Shown here: piece by piece, positions 11,601-23,600 of the stretch
Numbering within the stretch: the stretch's first letter is position 1
How the letters are laid out: every line of letters starts with the position of its first letter
Assembly: GCF_003672135.1 (NCBI RefSeq)
Contig: NC_039508.1
Location: 4,340,001-4,404,000, forward strand
Reading direction: 5' to 3'
DNA length: 64,000 nucleotides
Source: Ooceraea biroi
Lineage: Eukaryota > Arthropoda > Insecta > Hymenoptera > Formicidae
Position numbers and translations under genes: made by a program
The notes under the pieces: model-generated
Seen by the model: only the letters and a program-made list of their open reading frames with translations
Databases searched by the model: none
Told to the model about the DNA's origin: nothing

Positions 11601-14600
11601 CCTCGATACGTTCTCGAGAAGTAGTCTCTTCCGAAGTAACCTTTTTAACAGAATTGATTCGTCCTAGTGCGACCGACTCGATCCGTTCTACTGCTTCTTT
11701 GCCATCAGATACGACGCAAAAAACACCAAATCTGTCCAGTGAAATGGAAGAGGAGCAAACTACTAAGCAAGATGAGGAAATAGAGCTCATTTTCAAGACT
11801 CTGTACACAACGTATACATATCTAACAACCTTCTTCCAAGAAAATACATCAAGCGTATCTAGTCGACAAGTTGTCGAGACTAACGTAATCACGCAGACTA
11901 TTGGACCGAATGGCGTTTCCGCCGTTGTTGCTGGTCTTTTCGAAAAGGATGACTCCACTTTAATATCACCAACAACGATATCGCAGAATGTTTTACCATC
12001 TATAACAAATGCTCGAACTCCTGAGTATTTTAACAAAGGTACCGAGCCAATTAATGAGGACGAAACGACAGAAAAAAATCCAACTACTTTCCAGCAGCAG
12101 GACACTACGACAGGAAACGAAAATGTTCCAACGGAATCTATCACAACCATCGATGATTTTGAGACATCCGATGGATGGATCACTGATTTAGAACCGAGCC
12201 CCACTCCAGCTATGGCGAGTGAAGCGATAAAAGAACAAATTAAGACTTATTACACGACTTACACATACTTTACTACGATTTTTGTGGATGATGAAACAGA
12301 AATTGAGACGCGAACCGAGGTCTTCACTAACGTTGTTACAGAAACTATTACACCTACAAACGTTCAATCAATTCCGCAGGAAACAACTCAAGCAGCAACA
12401 TCGAAATCTGAATCTGCTGTTCCTCCAGAAATCTTAGCTTATCTAGAGGCTCTTCAACGTCAGAAATCTCAGGAAGAGGCTCTCTCATTGGCAAAGAAAG
12501 TTCAGCAAGCAAATGCTCAAACAACGCAAAATGATAAATCTGTTACTTCGATTGAAAGCATCACCGAGCCAACGACAGAAATGCCTACTACCTGGGAAGA
12601 TCAACCTACTACCGAGCGCTTATTCCGCAATTTCCAAGTTGGCGCACAAGTTACGCCCAATCCTCCGACTGATGTGGAAGTATTGGGTTCTATGATTACG
12701 GACGTTGTGTCGTCTTCCAGTTCTGGTGGTGGTACAGTTCTCGATGTGGACAAGAGAAATATAGTTCCCGAAGATCAAGAATTATCAGAGTCTAACAATC
12801 ACGAAGTAGAGCCAGCGCCGACATTACTTTTGCAGACTAGTTATACCACTTTTACGTATTTCACGACGATGTACAAAGGCGATCAAACGAATGTCGCCAG
12901 TCGTTTGGAAACAGTTACAAATGTTGTCACGGAAACTTTAAAACCGTCTCCAGTGGCACCGGTTCCAACTAGTACGCTGCCCGTGACATATTTCACGACC
13001 TTTACTTATTGGACGACATTCTATAAAGGTGGTGATATCATAACAACCAGCCGCGAGGAAACGGTTAGCAACGTCGTTACGCCAGGAGTATCACCCACGC
13101 CAACGGTGGAACTTGGTGTAATAATGACTTATACACCAACTCTGAATCCACCTGAGGAGGATACTCCGATAAACGAAAAAGAATCTAAAGTCACGGCAGA
13201 TAACGAAGTTACACCTTTAGGCAGCGGTGTATCTGAAGAACCTGTCACCGACAATGCAGACATTCTATCTAAAGGAATCATAACCGGCTCTTATAATCAG
13301 AGTTCCATAAATGCTTCAGCAATTTCGCCCGAACCTGTAACCTTTTATACTACATTCACTTACTTCACTACATCCTACATTGGAAACGAGACAATTTTGA
13401 ATAGCAGATTGGAAACAGTAACTAGTGTATCGACACCAGATGTTACGACGCAACAGGCAACCGGCCGAGCGATTGATGGGCCTGTGTATCCGTCAATTCA
13501 GACACTGGGTACCGACGACAAGACAATTGTGGCTTCCAAAACAGAAGCTCCGAAAACAGGTTTAATTTCTACGATACACTCAAGCGAGGTGCACGATGAT
13601 ACTACAACTCATTACACGACGGATGTGTACGGTACTTACATAGATGGATATTATGCACAAGTGGTGAAGAGCTCGACAACGATAGAGACACCACCGTTAC
13701 CGTCCTTGACAGCTACTCCGGTTCTTCCTACGGGTGTTTTGTCCTTAAATAAAGGAAGCGTAATAGATGCCGATGAAGTTACTACAGTTTACTTTACGAC
13801 TATGCAAATTGGTACTCTTCTGAATGGGATTTATGCTAAAGTGATCGAGAGTACATCGAGTACTAAAATAGACGAAGAGAAAAAAGCGAGTATCGTACCA
13901 CTTCAAGGTCATCGGACTGGCCTAGTGCGTCTGATTCAAGGCCAAATTGAAAATAACGAAACTACCACGTTTTATCAATCAAAAGTTATCGGCACCAGCA
14001 TCGAGGGCAGATATGCTCAAATAATCGAAAGTACTTCTAGCTATTTTGTATCAAGTCCCACAAGTATTGCACCGACTTCTACTTTATCTCCAAGCCAATC
14101 AACGAATATCCCGGAAATTTCACCTTTCCCTGCTGTCATCCAATCTTCTCTGTCCGAGGAGCCTACAACAGCTCATGAGGAAGACGAAGACTCCGAACAG
14201 AATGAGGAAGACGATGAAGAAGGTGAAGAGGGCGAAGACCAAAGTTCTAAAAAGAAATCACGGTTGACATTTTCGACTAGAAAGAGAACTTTCACGCCAG
14301 TAATTAGACCGTTTGCCTCCAGAAATAGACCGACTTTCAATCCGAAACGTAAAGGCGCGCAAGCTGCAACGACCATTACTCGAACGGATATAACTCCTAC
14401 AATAACTGCTACTTTAGCTGGTAAGGGTAACAGATTTGCGTCGTCACGAGGTCGTGTCACTTCGCCTATTGGGCCATATTCTTCGACATTAACTCCATCA
14501 AGTTCTAGAAGATTCCCGGGTAGACGGGGAACCGCCACCTCGAGTTCATACAGCTCGGCATTTGCAACGGGTAGTACTCGAGGTAGAGGGCAGCCTAGAA

Positions 14601-17600
14601 TAACTCCTTCGTCTGTATTTCAAAGTAACAGACGCGGCCCTACATCAATAAGAGGATCTTCCGTTAGAGCTGCAGTTCGCTCTTCAAGCTCTGCATTTCC
14701 TGGCGTTTCTTCGAGATACCGAGCAGGTATCCGACCGTCATCAACGTTATTAAGGGGACAACCTACTGTTAGGCACGACGATCAAGAAAATGACGCTAAT
14801 GAATTTACTACAACTACGCTTTTCACGGATGAAACACCGTTCACGGAATATTTCGATGGTGAAACTGTTACTACTCCTTTGCAAACTACGACAGAATCGT
14901 CCAGAAGATCCACGAATCCATTATTAAGATTCCGTAGACCTATTAATTTAAACAATAATGGCAGATCAGTAACTACTCCAAGACCACCGGCAACTACAAC
15001 GCCGAGACGATCGGGTAATTTAAATAGACCAAGTGCGCCGACAGTTCCTAGAGCGAACAGTGGACGAACAAACGCTAGAGCGACTCCTCCAGTGTCTACA
15101 CGAAGTCGACCAAGTAATACAGGCCTCTTTCCACCGCGCGGATTTCTTGGTAGAAAGCAAGAAGTAACTACTGAGGAACCGATTGATTCAAATGAGGAAC
15201 ACGAAGGCGAGGATGACGGAATCTTCGAAGGCGAGGCCGTTGAAGAAATATCGGATAACGATTACGAAGGCTCGGAACATGAGGACAGAAGGTCAAATGT
15301 GAATCGTCGTTCTGGGAAAGCTACTGGACCCGTTGTACAAATTAGACCTTTTGGATTCAGAACAAGAAGAGTTCGTCGTCAAGCTAGTCAATTGAGAACG
15401 TACAGCAGTCGCTTTCGTAGACCCACTCAACCTACTGCAAGTGAGAGATCTGATTCGTTGGATGCTTTAGCGAGTAAAGAAGATAGCGCAAAGTCAGCAT
15501 CAAAGCCTCTCGCACGATATAATAATCGTGCACGGAGCTTAACACCACAACAAAAATCTCCAGATCAAATATCAGCAGAAACAACAGAGTTGGCGAATCA
15601 GCAGAGCAAATCTAGAACAAGATCAAAACAGTCGAATGGAAATAGAAACGGATCTGTCCGAATAAAGCCATCACCAACTTCAGGCAACGGCAGACAATTT
15701 ACACTGCGGGAAAAGGATTCCTCTTCAAATAGATACAAAAGGCCAACTTCTGGTCCGAGAACAAATGGCAGAGCTACGAATAAACCAACTGAGAACGGAA
15801 GAGTAAGACCACCAAGACTACGAAACGGATCAAAATCTCCAACTGAATCTCCAAATTCTCGAAGAGTACCACCCTCTCGCGCGACTTCAAGATCAAATGG
15901 AAGAAATGGAAACAGAAGAACACCTACGAGAGGTAGAGGGTCTCATGAGGACATCCGAGAATCGCCTACAGTATATCCGAATTTCGATGGCACCATAACC
16001 GTGACACATTATGTACCCACAGAAGTCACGATTCCCGTGGTGAATAACGGTATTACGGAACATCGAAATATCATAACGGCACAACCCAGTACTGAGGTCC
16101 TTGGGCCTTCTCAATATAGCACAGTAACAGCAGGAGATGGCAAGCCGCTCGTTGTGATCGTTAGCGAAGTGACAGGCACTAATGTTCAAGGCCAGACTGA
16201 AGTTACACGATTTTTGCTTCACGAAACACCTACCACTCGCATCTCGCACACCCTCACGAGTCTTGCCGGTCGCCGCGTCTCTCAATCAGTAATTGTACCT
16301 ACAACAGTATATTCCGTGGAGAATATAGTTTCCACAGTACAACCTTCCTTGCCCGGCAATGCTCCCCTTGCCAATATTCTTCTGTCGCAATTACTATTGG
16401 GTCAGTTAGGGCCGAATCCTCTGCTGCAACCTCAAGCCACACCTACCACGCAATATAATACACGCACCACGTCCTACGTCACTACAATAACGAAACACCA
16501 GAGCACTGTCATTCCTCTGACTTTCCGCGGGAAGGAGATTCTGACGACCCTGGTCGATTCCTCGACCAACGTCGTTACCGCGACGGAATTCATAACGGAC
16601 ACCGTTGTGGTAACTCCAACAGTCGCAATACCAGCGGCCAACTTAAATTCCCTTTTGTTATTGCTTCAACAACCTCAGCCGCAGCCGCAGAACTCCAATC
16701 CGTTATTGGATCCTTTGTTCGCGGCTGCTCCGTTTACACAGAGCAACACTTTACCGGGAGAAGTCGAAAGAAGACACCAACCAGCTGATTCCGATTATAG
16801 ACATGACAGTTATGAGTATTCCGAGGAGGAATATGAAGTGGAGGAATATCAGAAGCCTTCCAGACGCAGTGGACGTGGTAAGCCGAATGACAAAAAGAAG
16901 GAGTCCAAGGCCTCCGCGGCTTCCAAGGCAGAGTCCAGCGTGGTGACGCTTTATGTTTCCGGTCGCAGACCCGGGGAGTTTAGCACTGTCCTGAGTACTG
17001 TAAAAGTCGGCGATTCCGCCAGCACGTCCAGAAGACGAAGAGATGTTTTAGAAGCAGCTGTCGAAGTCCGACCTTCCATAGCGCCGTCGTTGCACGCCAG
17101 AGAAGAGGCCGTTGCCATTTTGACAGGAAGTGAAGATTCTATCGACGCACATGCACCAACACAAAGTCTTGAGAGCGTAGTGGGTGACGTCGGACGGCAC
17201 ATTTCCACATCCATTTATACCTAACTTTTTATCCTTCCGTGAACATTCCTTTCTGCTCCTCATCTTCTTTCCTTTTGTCCTTATATTATAAATCCATAAA
17301 TTTATCAAAACCTACTTAGAATTTCGTCTGAGGCTAACCGCCTTTTCTTAATCTCTTCCATTCGGAGAGCGTCGGTTCAGCTTCTTCGGATACATTATAG
17401 CAGTAAAAAAACGAGCAATGTCGATATAAATCGATGTCGCTACGTATGTAATATAGACAATTTCGAGACTGCCAAAATCCCTTTCCTCAAAGTTGCACGA
17501 AGAAAGATTATGGGTAATTCGGCAATTTCGGCTAAAACGGGAGTCATCCGCGAGGGTGACTATCTCGTGTCTGTTTTATTCAGTTTGCTCTTTCCCAATC

Positions 17601-20600
17601 TCTCTCGACTCTCTTATATCCTTCTAAAAGCTTCCTTTTCGAGCGTCGTCCCACATTTCCTTCTACTAACACAACCTCGATTTGCCGCCGCACGCGCGCC
17701 CACACGACAAAACCAGACATGATACTCTTTCGTCTCGCCGACAACATTACAACAGTCGTGCGCCCGCTGTTTAATACTACTAAAATGCAAGTGTATAAGG
17801 CAAAATCCCACACACTCGAATGAACATACAAAAACGAACATAAGACGGCAACGTAATTTAACTTTGATCAATTAACGCATCATGAAAGCAATCCTTGAAA
17901 ATGGCTTAATCATTACACTCTGCTTGATCATATAGACTTTGATACGGATAGCGGAGTAAACTTAAGTACGAGATGGATTATGTGTTTAAAGAGACAAGTG
18001 GAAACGTCGCCTTTGCAGGTGATTTCTACGATGAGTCGGTGCAATATGGAAACACGAACATCGAACGCGAGAGGGAAGGCATCCTTAACGTATGGTCCAC
18101 AAACGAGGATGATATAAATATAAGAAAAGCTAACGTGGATAATAACGAAAAATCTCTCGAAGAGACACCACGAAAACGTGTCAGAATTCGAGTGCCCGTG
18201 GTGCGTAGTAGAGATGCTAAGCAACACAAGCTTACAGTTGTTAGGCGCAGACCTGTAACACCTTATACAAAGAATCTTGCGTACGCGTCTGCCACGCACG
18301 CACCACGAAGAATCGTAGTAACTCGTGTCAGGACTCTTGGATCGGACCAATCGATCTATCCAACTGACATTCCAGACTTGCAGAATTATCAGTCTTCCAG
18401 CGGAAGGCATAAAGTGACCATAACTAGACGCAGAAAACTCCAGTCCAAATTGATACCGTCAACTTCATCGAAGCATAAGATTAGAGTAACTAGAAAGAAA
18501 TTAGTTGCGGTGCGACCAATAACACCGACGCCGACTTTTGCCATTATTACTACTGGATTTTTCACCGTAGCTTCTTCCAAGTATGATGACGAATATTCAG
18601 ATGAAGAAGAGAAAGATGAAGTTATTAAAGACAGAGATTCTGCAATCACTACGCCCAGTCTTGAAGAAACGCCAAATCTTATTGATAATAAACCGGAAGA
18701 GAGAGCGAGTTTCGTATCAGTGGGAGGTGGCTTCACTGCTTTACCTGAAGAAAGCATGTCGAACACACCAGTGATCATTACTGATAATTTCTTTTTCCCT
18801 GCGTCCGATGAGGAAGATGACAGGGATGATGAAGAATACGAACATGATTATCCTGACACGACTACCACGACTGAAAATATCGATGATAGTTTAATGAAAG
18901 ATGAGCAATATCCCAAAATAATTTCTTCTAAAGACGAAGATAATATTGTATCTAATAAAAGCGATGTTGAAATGCTGACAAAGATTGATGATATTGCCGT
19001 AACGACAAAACCAATCTATCAAATTACGTCAGAAAAATCACCTGATGAACAAGCAGTGAGAACAACTCAAGAATTCGATGTTACATCGACAAACATAACG
19101 GAATCAATCGATACTGTTTTAGGCGACAACAACGCTACTACCAAGACATTAACTAAACTTGATACATTAAATAAAGATTTAACAACTACTATGCCTGTTT
19201 CTATCGAAGAAGATGATGACAATAAATTTACAACAAAAGAATACACTACTATGGCCAGTTTTGAAGAGCAAAGTACTTTCAAGGATGATACTACTACGTT
19301 GAATGTGCCAGACGGACTAACCGAATCTATAAGACATCTTGATGAAGAAAACACTACAACAGACGATGCAATGGCAACATACATCCCTGTCACTGAGATG
19401 ACAACACTTGATATAAAAAATAAAGATCAAAACTTGAGCAAAACCGTTGAAGACTCGACAGAACGCAGCACGATTACGCAAGCAACCAGCGAAATCCCAG
19501 AAGAGATGTTGACAGTACAACCCATACAACTAGATAGCAAAGCTGATTCTAACTCGACTTCGACTTCTGCAGTCGAAACAGTCCCTTCACCCGATTCTAC
19601 AATTACGCCAAGATACCAGAGTGTTATACCACTCGAGGCTACGAAATCATCAGTGCATGATACCGATACGACAGATCATCTTGATTCGTACATACCCAGC
19701 GTGATACCGTTGAGCGTGAATTACACTCATGAGAAATCGTCAGTCTCCGAAACTTCCGTACTCGAGACAATTCCCGTGACAAAAATCACCACCAAGATCG
19801 CGTCACCCACGCCAGAAGAGATCGAGGCCGGACTTGCGGATGATCTTTACTTGTCACTGTCCCGCCTCGATTTCCCCGAGATCTTGCCATCTAAACCGGC
19901 CACGATCGACTTAATGACCGAGTCCATGACAAATCTCGCGTTGGAACCTAGTACAGTAAGCGTTTATTATACTGAAACAGTAGTGACATCGACGCGATTA
20001 AGGACGTATACGTACGTAGTGACGCAACTTAACGGACTGGAAACTAAAGTGACATCGTCGACGACCGTACGACCGAGAGTGACGACACTTACGCTGACGG
20101 TGCCCATCACAGTGACTGTGACTCCTACCGTGGAGTCGTCAGCCAACGTCATATCGTCTGTGTATAGTCCAGTACCCGCTGCCGGTGAGTAGCCCTTTTT
20201 CCATCTGACACCTCTCTCTTGCGACGATTGCACCATTCACCAAAGATGATATACAAATTTTTTTAATTTTTGTACACGATATACAATAACTATAAAATGA
20301 ATATATGATTAAATATAATAAAAATTATTTAAAAATTATTATTGAGCATCCCCTAAAAGACAATAAATAAATGCGAAAATAGCCAGTTCAGCGATGTGAA
20401 CGTATTTGGTGTATGTATGTGATCGTTATGTAACATAATCCTTAGACTAATAAACTTTTTTCGCTATAGATTTCCTGACTTTACGTGAATTCGGTTAGAC
20501 TTGTACGAAACGGACTATTGAACTGTATAAATGCTCTGTTAATTGGCTTTTGGTATTCTAAATTTTGTTGTACATTATACCCTGTATGAAATGTACATAA

Positions 20601-23600
20601 TGTATATGACAAAATGACTTTGTACATATCTAAATTTACGTTTTTTCTTTTAATTATTATATAGATATACATTACTACGCATGCACATATATATGTGTAT
20701 GTGTATGTGTATGTATGAAGTGTAATTTCAATAATTTGAACATATCTCTGTAAAAAGACTGTTGTACAATTAATAATGTATAATTTAAACGTTATAAAAA
20801 TACTTTCTTTTAATTCTCTCTGCATATTAATGTAGGTATTATATTTAATAATTGGATTATATAATGTGAATGATATGTAAGCTTAATTTTCTGATAGCAT
20901 TTTTTACAATATTAGGTAGAATGTATACATACAAGATCTGGTTTTTAAAAAGTTTCCAAAAAATAGTCAAATGAAATCCTTATTGCGAAGCGACTCTGTT
21001 TATAGACGCAACATGTTGTGAAATTGCTGCTAATGACATTATAATAATAGCAGAGTATGAAGCAAAAGATGAGGAAGAAGGACGCAGATTCAATCTAGCG
21101 ACCCGCGTAATGTCAAACGGTGTGGAAGTTATCGTAGCTGGGCCCACTCCGGCTCTACGATGGGAGAATTCGAATCCTCAACCTACCCTCACCTTGTCAG
21201 ACGCGGTGGTCATGCTCCTCCCGCAGGATAAACCAAACGAGTTTGTCACGAAGACTTGCACAACAACTTTCACGTATCTCAGCACGATCACTAAAGATGG
21301 GACGACTACCGTCTCTACAGAGCAGCAGGTGCTTATGCAAATACATCTACATACATATTTACAATTAAAATATATCGAAGTATATCCTCTTTTGTCATTA
21401 TAATTTATGAATATTGAAAAATGACAAAATTAAGGAATTTTTCGTAATTACTTAATAGTATGTCAATTGAAAGAATTGCATGATGTAGCTCTAAAATGCG
21501 AACATACAATCGAAATCTAAAGAAGTTATGTATCTGAAATTTAACTCGGATGAGTTCTAAGTTGAGGCCACCTAATATACAGCGGCGTGCGGGAAAACCT
21601 AACGGAATGATGAAAGAAAAAATTTTCAATGGCTAGAACTTTTTCATTTCTAAATTTACGGTATTTTCAATAGCAGAGAACTCTAGGCAATATAAAAAAT
21701 AATGATATCATCAACTCAGAACTCCTCTGAGAAGAAAAAAGTTTTTAACTCGAGAACTTTTTCATTTCTGAATTTACGGTATTTTCAATAACAGAGAACT
21801 CCAGGAAATATAAAAAAGAATGATATCATCAACTCAGAACTCCTCTGAGAAGAAAAGAGTTTTTAACTCGAGAACTTTTTCATTTCTGAATTTACGGTAT
21901 TTTCAATAACAGAGAACTCTAGGCAATATAAAAAAGAATGATATCATCAACTCAGAACTCCTCTGAGAAGAAAAGAATTTTAAACTCGAGAACTTAAATT
22001 AAATATAAAAATATATTTAAAAAATCTACGGTGTTTAAATAGTTCATTAAAGAAATATAGATAGTTCTAAACCGCGAAAAAGACAATCTAAACAAAAAGA
22101 TTTTAACAACTGTATTATTTTCACTTCAAATACAATAAAAATATTTTAGAGCCAAGTTTTGTAAGATGCTCTGCATTCCATAATAATTTTTTAATCATTT
22201 TCTCTTAGGTGGTGGCAAACACAGCGACAGAAGAACGACATAGAAAACCTGGGTCTGAAACGGCAGCCGTGACTTTGGAGGCATCTCCAACTTTGCGTAC
22301 TGAAGTATTTAAAACAACTTACACGTATCTGACTTTGAACACAGATCACCGGGATGTAAATGACGCCTTAGAAAGTAGCACGAAAGTCATAACAAACACG
22401 GTTACTGCACCGCAGCATTACCTAGACATGATTCTTGAACCATCAGAAGCACCGCAGCCGGAAACTAATACATACCTCAGTACTAGAGTGCTGGAAAAGA
22501 CATTTATAGAAGAAGGTCGAACGAAAATAGAAACGGTCAGCGACACAATTACTCAGGTTCTTTGTTTTTTCATAAATTTTCACATAAATCAGTATCTGTT
22601 GCGATGCTATTTTCCTTTTTAATTTTTTTTTCTAGTTAATAGTAACAGAATCAGCACCTCCGCCACGACCGACCAGCGTCACGACTACCTTGACTGCCTT
22701 GGACAACACCGACGGTAGTGTAACGGATACAACGAAAACCTATTACATCACGTATACGTACTTCAACACCTTTTTGGAAAAAGGAAGTACAGTGATTCGT
22801 ACGAACGTAGCCACATCAACTGACGTAGTACTGGAGAAAGTGCCGGTACGAAAAACAACCATGAAAACTGCTCCAATCAATGCTACTCCAGAACCCATAC
22901 AGATCTTCGCTACTAAAACGTACCTTACTACCTTCACTTACTTTACGACATTACTACAGGTATTTACAGAGTATAAGAGATATAAAATTTCCAAAAATTA
23001 ATAAAATTTCCAAAAAATTAATAGAAAATATTACATATATTTAAAATTTCTTTTTCATTAGGCTGGTCCAGACGGCGAAACATCAACAACCGTAACGTCT
23101 CGTTCGCATATCGTTGAAAATGTCGTGACCGAATCGATAGCTCCAAGTTTATTAGATGCCGGTTACATGAATGCTTTGTTGACAACCGCACACCATTCAG
23201 ATCCGGTGAAAAATGTCGTCACTGGCTCAACGATCATCTTTTTTGATGAAGAAGATCAAATTGATCCAACCGCGACTACGAATCTGGAAACTTCGGAAAC
23301 ATCCTCCTTTACGGAAATGAAAAAACACGAGACAAGCTCCATGAGCACAACGGCTGCAGCATCATCGGCGATTTTGTCAGAAAATATTGGTGCTGATGTA
23401 AAGCCATCAGATTTAATTAATAAGCAGGTATTATTTAACGGTTTTTTAATAAATTAAAAAATCATCAGCATTTCTTCTAATGGAAAATATTCATCAAATT
23501 ATCGGCTATATTAATTAAACAGGATAACAATGGTACGACATTATTGGCAAGCAATGAACAAAACAAACAACCCAATCCTCAATCCGGAGACGATCTTCAA

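Noticed and set aside
11590..12204. 204-residue open frame on the minus strand
   Set aside because: It is antisense to the Tyr/Thr repeat region of exon 3; its Val/Ser-rich composition merely mirrors Thr codons on the other strand.
17973..18018. ATG at 17,973 as the start of a separate 739-residue gene
   Set aside because: A TTTGCAG acceptor 46 bp downstream continues the frame of the preceding exon in matching phase, and the 15 residues before it do not look like a signal peptide.
21641..21994. CRISPR-like repeat array
   Set aside because: Units are contiguous 118-bp tandem repeats without unique spacers, in an intron of a eukaryotic gene.
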